DNA of 43,075 nt from Pseudomonadales bacterium. Lineage in GTDB: Bacteria; Pseudomonadota; Gammaproteobacteria; Pseudomonadales; Azotimanducaceae. This document shows positions 21,850-29,656 of this stretch, piece by piece. Under the pieces are notes generated by a model. That model ran no database searches and had not been told where the DNA came from. It saw only the letters and a list, made by a program, of their open reading frames with translations. Positions within the stretch are counted from its first letter, which is position 1. The number at the start of each line of letters is the position of its first letter. The translations under genes and the position numbers were made by a program. The stretch is from NCBI GenBank assembly GCA_007131295.1, contig SLQW01000119.1:1-43075 (forward strand), in the 5' to 3' direction.

Positions 21850-22083
21850 GGTCACTTCCCTTTTTCCGGTTACCGGTACTACCGCCTGGATGGGCGGAAG
21901 ACCCTGGAGTATACGAGAGGGAAGCAGGGGTTCCATTCGAAAGTCCTGATCGTAGTCATAGGCGGTGGCTATCGGAACCCGGTCGTGAGCGCCGTTCAGC
22001 TGGCATATATCAAAGGGTTGGGGCGGCCGAGGCGCCGCCCCGATAGGCTCAACAAATGATAATCGTTCTCACTTCTTGCCGCT
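21850..22083 (-). promoter_or_regulatory. Upstream region of the rubrerythrin operon with Fur-like box
   Basis: On the minus strand TATACT (21908-21913) is a likely -10 box about 60 bases before the rubrerythrin start, without a clear -35. Near the far end, 22052-22070 matches the 19-base Fur consensus at about 14 positions (core TGATAATC). Between them GGGGCGGC-N6-GCCGCCCC (22020-22041) forms an 8-bp hairpin that may end the M24 peptidase transcript. If it does, the Fur-like box would be cut off from the rubrerythrin promoter, so its target is open. Confidence 0.5.
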
Positions 22084-23349
22084 TCAGTGCTTGACCGTAA
22101 TGTCCAGCGGCAGCTGTGAGAAGCGCTCGCAGCCGCTTTCGGTAACGCGGACGGTTTCGCTGAATCCAATGCCGAACTGACGATAGATCAGACACAGCGG
22201 AACCATGTGAAAGACCATGCCGGGCTCCAGGGTGCGCGTCTCGCCACGGCAAAGGCTGATGATTTCACCTTCGCCCCAGTCTGGCGGGTAGTTGACGCCT
22301 ATGGAGTAACCGAGGCGGTGGCGGAAGTATTCGCCGAAGCCGGCCTTCTCCACCTCGGCCCGGGCGATCCGGTCCACTTCCTCCGCGCTGATGCCGGGGC
22401 GGATCGCACCCATGGCAGCCTCTACCGCCGCGATGCAGGCCTCCGCCACGCGCTGCTGGCGTTCGGTGGGTTCGCCGATGAACAACGTCCGCATGAGAGC
22501 AGCGCAGTAGCGGAACTTGGTGGCTGAGAGCTCGAGAAACACCAGATCCCGCTCTCCGACAATGTCGCTGCGTGCCGTCTGGTGGGGCAGGCAAGTACGC
22601 TCTCCGGACAGGATGAATGGCGGCAGGCTCATGTACTCGCCGCCCGCCTCGAAAATGACCCGGTGCACTTCGGCATTGATGATGTCGTCGGATACGCCGG
22701 GTGCCGCGATATCGAAGCCGGCAGTCATGGCACGATCGACTATCGCGGCGCTGCGGTACATCACCGCGATCTCTTCATCCGACTTGATCATGCGTGCGTT
22801 CCAGATCGCTGGAGCGGCATCGAGGAACTTCGCGCCCGGAAGAGCTGCACAGAGCTGTTCGTGCTCCTCGATGGTGCAGAACCAGCCTCGCTTTTCGATG
22901 CCGATGCGCCGACTGCGCACGCCGAGCTCGCGCATGACCCGCGCGGTGATTTCCGAGGGCACTTCCCAGTCGTCGACCGGAACGATCTGCGTGACCCAGG
23001 CATACTCGGCGACGTTCAGGCACTCGAAGCGGCGCAGGATCAGCACCGGGTCGATCCCGGGCGCCATGACCAGACAGTGATACTTGTAGTACCCCGGCGT
23101 TTCATAGCCCGTGAGCCAGGTGATGTTCTCGGGGGATCGGACCAGCAGGACGTCGAGATCGAGTTCTGCCATGTTGGCGAGTACGGCCTCCCAGCGGCGC
23201 TGGTACTCCATCAGGGTGAAGCCTAAGCGGCCGTGAGTGTTCATGGTCAGCAGATCGCCGTTGGCGAGCCGCTGCTGCACGGTCTCAAAGACGGTCTCGG
23301 GTGCGATTTCGCGCACGTCCATGATCGGTTTGCCTGGAAGTCGGGTCAT
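22084..23349 (-). CDS. M24-fold hydrolase, creatinase/ectoine hydrolase (DoeA)-like
   Basis: A 421-residue pita-bread-fold protein. The N-terminal half resembles creatinase_N (ITWLTGYETPGYYKYHCLVM), followed by RMIKSDEEI and the M24 catalytic half. The metal-binding aspartates of aminopeptidases are replaced: the usual D-x-G...D motif reads LELSATKFRYCAALMRTLF, with E273 and A284 at the two Asp positions. Creatinase and the ectoine hydrolases EutD/DoeA share this loss and hydrolyse C-N bonds in small cyclic or amidino compounds without metal. That is the best functional guess; a true Xaa-Pro peptidase is unlikely. A GGGAGATGAAG site precedes the ATG. The aldehyde dehydrogenase gene lies 109 bp upstream on the same strand, and ectoine-catabolic loci also carry a succinate-semialdehyde-type dehydrogenase. 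Confidence 0.82.
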   Translation of the reverse strand: MTRLPGKPIMDVREIAPETVFETVQQRLANGDLLTMNTHGRLGFTLMEYQRRWEAVLANMAELDLDVLLVRSPENITWLTGYETPGYYKYHCLVMAPGIDPVLILRRFECLNVAEYAWVTQIVPVDDWEVPSEITARVMRELGVRSRRIGIEKRGWFCTIEEHEQLCAALPGAKFLDAAPAIWNARMIKSDEEIAVMYRSAAIVDRAMTAGFDIAAPGVSDDIINAEVHRVIFEAGGEYMSLPPFILSGERTCLPHQTARSDIVGERDLVFLELSATKFRYCAALMRTLFIGEPTERQQRVAEACIAAVEAAMGAIRPGISAEEVDRIARAEVEKAGFGEYFRHRLGYSIGVNYPPDWGEGEIISLCRGETRTLEPGMVFHMVPLCLIYRQFGIGFSETVRVTESGCERFSQLPLDITVKH

Positions 23350-23458
23350 CGCTTCATCTCCCGTGGTGCCGGGTTACCCTGGTGGGCGTCCCCTGCAGGC
23401 GTCTTCTTCCATGACGGTTGGCGTGCTCCTTTGCGATCTCTAGCACGCATCGTGCCGT

Positions 23459-24991
23459 TCAGCCTCCTGGTGCTCGAAAATCGTCGAGGGACCCGAGGCA
23501 GACGTAGCGTGTCTCGCTGAACTCATCGATGCCGGTTGGGCCTCCTTCGCGACCGAGTCCCGACTGCTTCACGCCGCCGAAGGGAACCGGAGCGCCGGTC
23601 ATCTTTACGCTGTTGACGGCGACCATGCCGTATTGGAGACCTGCGGTCAGGCGTTCGATGCGCTCGAGGTCGCGGGTGAACACGTAGGCCGCGAGCCCGT
23701 ACTCCGTATCGTTCGCCGCGTCCAGCAATGCTTTCTCGTCGTCGAACGGTGTCAGGCCCGCCACAGGTCCGAAGGTTTCTTCCCGGTAGATGCGCATATC
23801 GGGCGTGACGTCCGCGAGGACGGTAGGTGCGTAGAAGTTGGATCCGAGCGGCAGTCGATGTCCGCCGGTCAGCAGACGGGCACCCTTGGCCAGGGCGTCG
23901 GCGACCTGGGCTTCCATTCGCTGAACCGCCCGCTCGTGCATGAGGGGACCTATCACGACATCCGGATCGAATCCGTCGCCTACCGGAAGCGCCGCGGCAG
24001 CCGCTGCGAACGCCTCGGCAAAGTCGTCATGAATGGAACGCGGTACGAAAATGCGATTCGCAGCCAGGCAGTCCTGGCCTGAGGTTTGGAACTTGGCGTC
24101 GACGGCTGCCCTCACGAGGATATCGAGGGGCAGGTCATCGAATGCCAGGAACGGCGCATGACCACCGAGCTCCAGACTCATGCGCTTGACGCTCGGTGCC
24201 GAGCGCGCCAGCAGCAGGCGGCCGATCTCGGTCGAGCCTGTGAACGAAAGGGCACCCACCACGGGATGCTCGCAGAGTCCCCCGACCACGACCTCCGGAT
24301 CGCCGGTGAGCACGTTGAACACACCGGGGGGAAAGCCGGCGCGAACGGCGAGTTCAGCGAGTGCCAGCGCAGAAAAGGGGGTTTCCATGGACGGCGCTGC
24401 AACCACGGTGCAGCCTGCGGCGAGGGCCGCTGCGGCCTTGCGCGTGAGCATCGCGTTGGGAAAGTTCCATGGCGTCACGCATGCGGCGACGCCCACGGGC
24501 TCCCGGGTCGTCCACAAACGCTTGCCCGGCAGGTGGGAGGGCAGCGTCTGGCCATACGTCCGGCGGGCCTCTTCGGCGAACCAGCGGACGAAGCTCGCGC
24601 CGTAGTCGATCTCGCCGCGTGATTCGGCCAGCGGTTTGCCCTGCTCCAGGGTCATGAGTCGGGCAAGTTCTTCCTTGGCGTCGCAGATCAGCGCGTAGAA
24701 CGTAAGCAGCAGATCGGCTCGCTCCTGGGGGAGCAGTCGGCGCCAGGGCTCGAAGGCACGCTCGGCCGCAGCGACGGCGGTCGCGACGTCGCTTGCGTCG
24801 AGACGCGGAACGGCGCCAATGACGGCACCGGTCGCGGGATTCGTCACTTGCGCGCGTGCGCGCCCGCCGATCCAGCGGCCATCCACGAAGGCCTGTTCGC
24901 GGAACAGTTCTCCCGTGTTGGCGTGTCGGGGATCTGCCGGAGCGAGCCGTGGCTGCGGCGGTGGCGTGATGGGACGGTCGAGTGCGGCCAT
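23459..24991 (-). CDS. NAD(P)-dependent aldehyde dehydrogenase, succinate-semialdehyde type
   Basis: A 510-residue aldehyde dehydrogenase of the GabD-like branch, oxidising a semialdehyde to a carboxylate. The catalytic pair is visible as the glutamate in LELGGHAP and the cysteine in GQDCLAANR; TPWNFPNAMLTRKAAAALAA binds the cofactor, GSTEIGR is the Rossmann turn, and EETFGPVAGL lies toward the C-terminus. The N-terminus is about 25 residues longer than GabD (PITPPPQPRLAPADPRHA). I start at the ATG preceded by GGGAGGTATC. The M24 hydrolase follows on the same strand and a LysR regulator precedes it, so a small catabolic unit is likely. The real aldehyde substrate is not evident. Confidence 0.9.
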   Translation of the reverse strand: MAALDRPITPPPQPRLAPADPRHANTGELFREQAFVDGRWIGGRARAQVTNPATGAVIGAVPRLDASDVATAVAAAERAFEPWRRLLPQERADLLLTFYALICDAKEELARLMTLEQGKPLAESRGEIDYGASFVRWFAEEARRTYGQTLPSHLPGKRLWTTREPVGVAACVTPWNFPNAMLTRKAAAALAAGCTVVAAPSMETPFSALALAELAVRAGFPPGVFNVLTGDPEVVVGGLCEHPVVGALSFTGSTEIGRLLLARSAPSVKRMSLELGGHAPFLAFDDLPLDILVRAAVDAKFQTSGQDCLAANRIFVPRSIHDDFAEAFAAAAAALPVGDGFDPDVVIGPLMHERAVQRMEAQVADALAKGARLLTGGHRLPLGSNFYAPTVLADVTPDMRIYREETFGPVAGLTPFDDEKALLDAANDTEYGLAAYVFTRDLERIERLTAGLQYGMVAVNSVKMTGAPVPFGGVKQSGLGREGGPTGIDEFSETRYVCLGSLDDFRAPGG

Positions 24992-25114
24992 GCTTGATAC
25001 CTCCCAGGGTCGGGAAAGCGCCATGCACCGATCGTCGCCGTGGTGAGAGCTTCGCAACAAACGACTTTTTTACCGCGATTCGAGTGACTAGAAATCAAGC
25101 GAAGCGGGGAACTT

Positions 25115-26098
25115 TCAGCGGTTGATCAACGGGCTTTTCCGCGCCCTGCCGGCAGTGGCGCGGAACGGGCGGGCCGCTCGCAGTACGGCGTGCGAGCGGT
25201 CGAGCTGCGCCACTTCGTTGTGAATCCAGTCGCGGAATGCCGCGACGGCTTCAGGGCGATCCGCATCGGCGCGCATGAGCAGTTGCTGCTGGTACTCGGG
25301 AGCGCGCATTTCCGCCAACGGCTTCACAAGGGCTCCACTCAGCAGGTGCTCGCTGGCCAGGAGGTCGTCGGCCAGGGCTACGCCCTCGCCGGCGATCGCC
25401 ATGTCCAAAGTGAGCGCGTAGTTGTGCAGAAGAGGCCCGATGTTCCAGTCCACGTCCTGCACCTCGAATGCCCGCAGCCAGGCACCCCACCAGCCTCGGC
25501 TTTGCCAGTGCAACAGCCGATGGTGGCGCAGGTCGCTCGGTGCTGCGAGCGGCGGGCCACGGTCCAACAGGCGCGGCGCGCAGACGGGGAACTCCACGGT
25601 TGCATGCAGCAGTTCCTGCTGCAGGTTCGGCCAGTCACCCGTGCCCCAATGAATGGCGATGTCCGCGCGTCCGGCAAGCAGCGGCTTCAAGTCCGTGCTC
25701 ACCAGGATTTCCGGTTCGATGTGAGGATAGGCACGGCAAAAGCGACCGAGGCGGGCGCCGAGCCAGAGCTCAGCGATGCCCGGCGTCGCCGAGATCACCA
25801 GGTGTACGGGTTCGCCCTCGGCTTGCCGGGGTGCGCTGATGCGGCGCGTTACGTGGGCGATCTCACCAATGGCCCGCGTCATCACCGGGAGTAGTTGCTC
25901 GCCCGCATCGGTGAGCTCCACAGCCCGGTTGCGGCGTCGGAAGAGGAGCACGCCGAGCTGGGATTCGAGGGTGTGGATCTGACGGCTGACCGCGGACTGG
26001 GTCACGTGCAGTTCTTCAGCGGCGAGCTTGAACGAGCGCAGGCGGGCGGCAGATTCGAACATCCGCAGGGCGTTGAGAGAAGGCAGGCGGCGGCTCAC
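25115..26098 (-). CDS. LysR-family transcriptional regulator (GcvA-like)
   Basis: A 327-residue LysR-type protein. The N-terminal helix-turn-helix reads LNALRMFESAARLRSFKLAA with VTQSAVSRQIHTLE, the pattern of the GcvA branch (SF-KLAA-ELHVTQSAVSRQI). The effector domain begins near residue 95 (VHLVISATPGIAELWL) and ends in a basic tail. In this branch regulators often act on neighbouring genes; here the aldehyde dehydrogenase and M24 genes lie downstream on the same strand after a 123-bp gap. The usual divergent arrangement is absent, so the target is uncertain. The effector is unknown. Upstream is a broken alanine dehydrogenase fragment. Confidence 0.88.
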   Translation of the reverse strand: MSRRLPSLNALRMFESAARLRSFKLAAEELHVTQSAVSRQIHTLESQLGVLLFRRRNRAVELTDAGEQLLPVMTRAIGEIAHVTRRISAPRQAEGEPVHLVISATPGIAELWLGARLGRFCRAYPHIEPEILVSTDLKPLLAGRADIAIHWGTGDWPNLQQELLHATVEFPVCAPRLLDRGPPLAAPSDLRHHRLLHWQSRGWWGAWLRAFEVQDVDWNIGPLLHNYALTLDMAIAGEGVALADDLLASEHLLSGALVKPLAEMRAPEYQQQLLMRADADRPEAVAAFRDWIHNEVAQLDRSHAVLRAARPFRATAGRARKSPLINR

Positions 26099-26114
26099 GG
26101 CAAGGTCTCCCCGC

Positions 26115-26315
26115 TCACTCAGCTGCGGGCGTGTCCGTCTCGGAGGGCGATGGCGGTGAGGCCGACGTCCTGCAGGCGGCGAACCCGATACCCAGACCGG
26201 CTCCCGACTGGACGCTTACCGTGTGCCCGGTATCAGTGAGTTCGCGAACCGCCGCGGGCGTCAGCCCGACGCGGTACTCGTGAACCTTGGTTTCCATAGG
26301 TACACCGATATGCAT
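26115..26315 (-). pseudogene. ald: Alanine dehydrogenase N-terminal fragment
   Basis: The first 45 or so residues are a clear alanine dehydrogenase N-terminus: MHIGVPMETKVHEYRVGLTP, then a segment ending SGAGLGIGF. After GIGF the match stops, about 20 unrelated residues follow, and a stop codon comes 16 bp before the LysR start. Neither other frame restores the alanine dehydrogenase sequence. An intact enzyme has about 370 residues, so more than 85 percent is gone. This is the debris of a deletion or rearrangement. The lost gene would have linked alanine and pyruvate and may once have been the regulator's target. Confidence 0.75.
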
Positions 26316-26336
26316 GTCCGCTGCCTACCTGTGCCG

Positions 26337-26735
26337 CTACTGGACGGTTCGGGACTGTTCCGGTTCCGGGTCCGGAGGCTGGGCGCAGAGTCCGGCCTGA
26401 TGATGTACCAGCCGCGCCTTGTCGTCCTCGGCGACGAACAGATTGGTGGCCGTGAGCATCTGGCTGCCGAGCGCTTCGTAACAGATCACCATGATCAGAT
26501 TGTCGAGGACGAAGGCGCGGGCATGGTGCGGAACGACCTCAGGTGCATCGGGATTGGCCAGGATGCGCTCCCAGCTTTCCATGACGGCGGCGCGACTGAG
26601 CAGCGCTGGCCACCCGGGATGGATGCACACGACAGGATGCCGGCGTGCCCAGAGCCGGTCCATGGCGGCCAGATCCTGCTCCGAGAAGGCCAGGTAGAAA
26701 GCATCATTGGCGAAGAGGGCGAGTTCAGGGTCCAC
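26337..26735 (-). CDS. NTF2-like (SnoaL_3-type) protein
   Basis: A 132-residue NTF2-like fold protein of the group with the pattern MDRLWARRHPVVCIHPGWPALLSRAAVMESWERI; the HPGW and MESW segments are typical. It probably binds a small ligand; no enzyme activity can be assigned. The start is taken as the GTG that begins MDPELALFANDAFY, because conserved similarity starts there; the longer open frame upstream would run across the divergent gene's promoter and start. It has only a weak ribosome binding site. Its start is about 105 bp from that of the divergent alpha/beta hydrolase gene, with an inverted repeat between them. Confidence 0.8.
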   Translation of the reverse strand: MDPELALFANDAFYLAFSEQDLAAMDRLWARRHPVVCIHPGWPALLSRAAVMESWERILANPDAPEVVPHHARAFVLDNLIMVICYEALGSQMLTATNLFVAEDDKARLVHHQAGLCAQPPDPEPEQSRTVQ

Positions 26736-26757
26736 GTGTGAATCTTTGTCTGCCGGT

Positions 26758-26777
26758 TTGTACCCACTATGGCACAA
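26758..26777. promoter_or_regulatory. Inverted repeat in divergent control region
   Basis: TTGTACC-N6-GGCACAA is an imperfect inverted repeat (6 of 7 positions pair) in the 105-bp gap between the NTF2-like gene and the alpha/beta hydrolase gene. A second, overlapping repeat ATGGC-N6-GCCAT follows. They may be operators for the divergent pair. No regulator is assigned. Confidence 0.35.
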
Positions 26778-26840
26778 GCGCCATTGCGAGGTCTGGCAGG
26801 CGTCGCTAACCTTCGCCACCCGCCACGATAGGAGCGGCCG

Positions 26841-27746
26841 ATGACCGCCATTCCCGAACAGCATCAACAGCATCTAAACGGAGTCGATCTCTGCTGGTTC
26901 CGCTGGCGGGGCAGCGAACCGGGATTGGCGCCGGTGCTCCTGGTCCACGCGACCGGCTTTCATGCCCGCTGCTGGGATCAGGTCGTGCATCATCTTCCGG
27001 GTAGGGAGGTTATCGCTGTGGACATGCGCGGGCATGGACGCAGCGGCAAGAACGGACCCATAACCTGGGACGCATTCGGTCAGGATCTTATTGCACTCGT
27101 CCAACATCTTGGGCTGCACGGCGCGGTGGGGGTCGGGCACTCCATGGGAGGACACAGCGTAGTACAGGCGGCAGCGGCCGTGCCGGAGGCGTTTTGCCGT
27201 CTGGTCCTCGTCGACCCCGTGATCATGGCGCCTGAAGTGTATGCACAGCGGCAGGATTGGGGCGAGGGCGCAGAGCACCCTACCGCCAAGCGCCGTAACC
27301 ACTGGCAGTCCTGGACCGAGATGTTCGAGCGGTTTCGTGATCGTATGCCATTCGCGGCCTGGGATCCGAAGGTGCTCGAAGACTATTGTCGCTGGGGCGT
27401 GCTGCCGAACCCCGAGCCGGACCGCGAGAAGGGCGACGGCTGGGTGCTGGCCTGTCCGCCGCAGGTGGAAGCCTCGATCTACATGGGCAGTTCGGGGAAG
27501 GACATCCAGGAGCTGCTTGGCGAGATTGCGATTCCGGTCACGGTACTGCGGGCAAGACCGCGTTCGGCCGAGCGGGATCCGATGGATTTTTCCAGCTCGC
27601 CGACCTGGCCGGAACTGGCCCAGCATTTTCCGCATGGGCGCGACGTGCACCTGCCCGAACACTCGCACTTCATTCCCATGGAAGACCCCGAACTCGTTGC
27701 TGGCTGGATCCTGGACAAGCCTGCAGCCGCTCACGGTGTCTGCTAA
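26841..27746 (+). CDS. Alpha/beta-fold hydrolase
   Basis: A 301-residue serine hydrolase of the alpha/beta superfamily. The oxyanion-hole region is LLVHATGFHARCWD (33-46), VDMRGHGRS (60-68) follows, the nucleophile S101 sits in GHSMGGHS, and the catalytic histidine is probably in LPEHSHFIPME near the end. The likely reaction is hydrolysis of an ester, lactone or C-C bond in a small molecule; the substrate is unknown. No signal peptide is present. An AGGAGCGG site precedes the ATG. The LLM oxidoreductase gene follows 35 bp later on the same strand and may share the transcript. Confidence 0.9.
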   Translation: MTAIPEQHQQHLNGVDLCWFRWRGSEPGLAPVLLVHATGFHARCWDQVVHHLPGREVIAVDMRGHGRSGKNGPITWDAFGQDLIALVQHLGLHGAVGVGHSMGGHSVVQAAAAVPEAFCRLVLVDPVIMAPEVYAQRQDWGEGAEHPTAKRRNHWQSWTEMFERFRDRMPFAAWDPKVLEDYCRWGVLPNPEPDREKGDGWVLACPPQVEASIYMGSSGKDIQELLGEIAIPVTVLRARPRSAERDPMDFSSSPTWPELAQHFPHGRDVHLPEHSHFIPMEDPELVAGWILDKPAAAHGVC

Positions 27747-27781
27747 GGTTCGCCGCTTTCGTAAACCTCTGGGAGATATGC

Positions 27782-28642
27782 ATGCATATCGGCGTGACGC
27801 TGGCCTTCGGCCGGCACACACCGCCGGAAGTAGTCGTTGCTGCAGCACGCATGGTGGAGGAGCGCGGCTTCCACGCCATCTGGGTTCCTGAACACGTCCT
27901 CCTGTTCCGTGAGTACGACTCCCGCTACCCCTACGCCGACGACGGCCGTTTGCCGGGTGATCCGGACGGTGTGCTGGAACCGTTCACGGCCCTGACCTTC
28001 GTCGCTGCCCACACCCATCGCGTACGCCTCGGTACCGGCGTCTGCCTGGTCCCTCAGCGGCATCCGATCTACACGGCCAAGCAGGTCGCAGATCTGGACT
28101 ATCTTTCAGGGGGCAGGGTCGACTTTGGAGTCGGGATCGGCTGGCTGAAGGAAGAGTTCGATGCGCTGGGCATTCCCTTCGCGGATCGTGGTCGCCGCAC
28201 GCTCGAGTGTCTGGAAGTCATGCAGGCGCTGTGGAGCCAGGACGTGACGGAGTACGAGAGCGCGCATTACTCGATCCGGGGAGCGTTGCAGCAGCCGAAG
28301 CCGCGCCAGCGTCCGCATCCGCCGATCTATTTCGGCGGCGAGTCGCAGGCCGCGCTGGAGCGCGTCGCCCGTCACGGTCAAGGCTGGTACGGCTTTCGCC
28401 TGACGCCGGAAGATCTCCAGGGATGCCTGGGGGAGCTCGATCGAGCCCTGAATGCGGCTGGGCGCCAGCGCAGCGACGTGAAAGTGGCTGTGGGTGCACG
28501 CGACAGGCCCGATGCGGACAGCTTGCGTCGCTTCGAGGATCTCGGTGTCGATCAGGTGATCGCTCCGGTCCTGGCCCGTGACGCGGAAGGGTTTCTGCGT
28601 CGCATGGATGCCCTTGCGGAGCAGATGCAGGCTGTAGCCTGA
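27782..28642 (+). CDS. LLM-class flavin/F420-dependent oxidoreductase
   Basis: A 286-residue TIM-barrel protein of the luciferase-like monooxygenase class. Visible segments are HAIWVPEHVLLF, RVRLGTGVCLVPQRHP, AKQVADLDYLSGGRVDFGVGIGW (written here in two parts: AKQVADLDYLS and GGRVDFGVGIGW), FGGESQAALERVARHG and a C-terminal QVIAPVLARD. These resemble the subgroup usually annotated as F420-dependent (TIGR03619-like), but FMN use is possible and cannot be decided from sequence. The start is an ATG with GGGAGATATGC before it. It is 35 bp downstream of the alpha/beta hydrolase gene. Coenzyme F420 is uncommon in gammaproteobacteria, so cofactor and origin merit attention. Confidence 0.87.
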   Translation: MHIGVTLAFGRHTPPEVVVAAARMVEERGFHAIWVPEHVLLFREYDSRYPYADDGRLPGDPDGVLEPFTALTFVAAHTHRVRLGTGVCLVPQRHPIYTAKQVADLDYLSGGRVDFGVGIGWLKEEFDALGIPFADRGRRTLECLEVMQALWSQDVTEYESAHYSIRGALQQPKPRQRPHPPIYFGGESQAALERVARHGQGWYGFRLTPEDLQGCLGELDRALNAAGRQRSDVKVAVGARDRPDADSLRRFEDLGVDQVIAPVLARDAEGFLRRMDALAEQMQAVA

Positions 28643-28750
28643 GCACCTTTAGGGGCCTCGCGTCCGGCAAGGGGGTCGTGGCGTTTGAGCGCGGGATGAT
28701 TGTTTCCGCGGATGGGGTCACGGTGTGGGTTCCAGGGAAGCGGTGAACGC

Positions 28751-29656
28751 ATGACGGAAGCGGAAGCACTGCGAGTCCTCGGGATCGAGGTGCCGTACGA
28801 TAAGGACTCGGTGCGGGATGCATTTGCGGCGCAGATGCGGAAACTGCGGGGAGCCCGCAACAGCGCGGCCCCGGGTCTCGAGCGGGAGCGCATCGAGCGG
28901 GCGCTGACCCTGACGTTGATGGCGCGGGAGTGCCTGTTGCCAGCCCAGGCGCGTGCATTCGCGGTCACTCAGGAAGTCACGCGCATCAGAAAACCTGGTT
29001 ACTCGAGAGCTGCCATCGGCATCCTGCTGCTCGGATTGGGCATGCTGCTTGGCGCGTTGCTGCCGTTGCCACCCTGGTCGACTGCGGCGAATGCTGAAGT
29101 CGACTCTGATCTGGCCGCGCCTGCCCAGACGGCCTCCAGACAAGCGCTGGATCCGGTGCGCACCGCCCTGTCCCTGGAGTGGCAGCAGGCTGGACTGCAA
29201 CGCCTCCCGGCGCAGACCTCTATTCAAGACCTGGACCTGCCGGCGCCACCCGCCGGCTGGCGCTGGCAGGCGCAGCGCGACGGTGCCTTCAGTCTGATCG
29301 ACGCCAGCGGCGAGGACTGGCTGCTTGCCGCGCCTCTGCTCGAGGACGGTGGTCTGCGTTGGGCATGCTTCAGCAGGCGCAGCGGACGTTCCGGCTGTTT
29401 TGTTCTGGCCGTGGATCCCGTGCTCGAACGGCGCGTACAGCGCGGGCAGGTCGACGCACGCCTGCTGGCAGATGTTCTGGCGCGCATGCCCGCTGCGCAG
29501 CGCGATGAGGCCTGGAGCGCGGAGCGCTGGTATCGGCAGGCGCTGCGCCAGGCGGGCCGCGCTGCTGGCCGAGCGCCCACCTCAGCGCTTCCGCCTGACC
29601 TGCTGGCGCGCAGCATCTTCCCAGTTAAGGGTGCGAGGAGACCGAATCATGGCTGA
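28751..29656 (+). CDS. Membrane protein with J-domain-like N-terminus
   Basis: A 301-residue protein that I cannot name. Residues 1-60 look like the helices of a DnaJ-type domain (EALRVLGIEVPYDKDSVRDA, FAAQMRKLRGARN) but no HPD tripeptide is present, so it should not stimulate Hsp70 ATPase. One transmembrane helix lies at about 86-107 (AAIGILLLGLGMLLGALLPL). The C-terminal domain (115-300) is probably outside the cytoplasm, with two cysteines (ACFSRRSGRSGCF) and many Gln, Arg and Leu residues. The start is the ATG after a weak GGGAAGCGG site. Its last eight bases overlap the start of the propeller gene, so the two are made together and may form a complex. Confidence 0.75.
   Translation: MTEAEALRVLGIEVPYDKDSVRDAFAAQMRKLRGARNSAAPGLERERIERALTLTLMARECLLPAQARAFAVTQEVTRIRKPGYSRAAIGILLLGLGMLLGALLPLPPWSTAANAEVDSDLAAPAQTASRQALDPVRTALSLEWQQAGLQRLPAQTSIQDLDLPAPPAGWRWQAQRDGAFSLIDASGEDWLLAAPLLEDGGLRWACFSRRSGRSGCFVLAVDPVLERRVQRGQVDARLLADVLARMPAAQRDEAWSAERWYRQALRQAGRAAGRAPTSALPPDLLARSIFPVKGARRPNHG

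Noticed and set aside
22020-22041. Certain intrinsic terminator of the M24 gene
   Set aside because: The 8-bp hairpin is good but no T-run follows on the minus strand, so it is only mentioned within the control-region entry.
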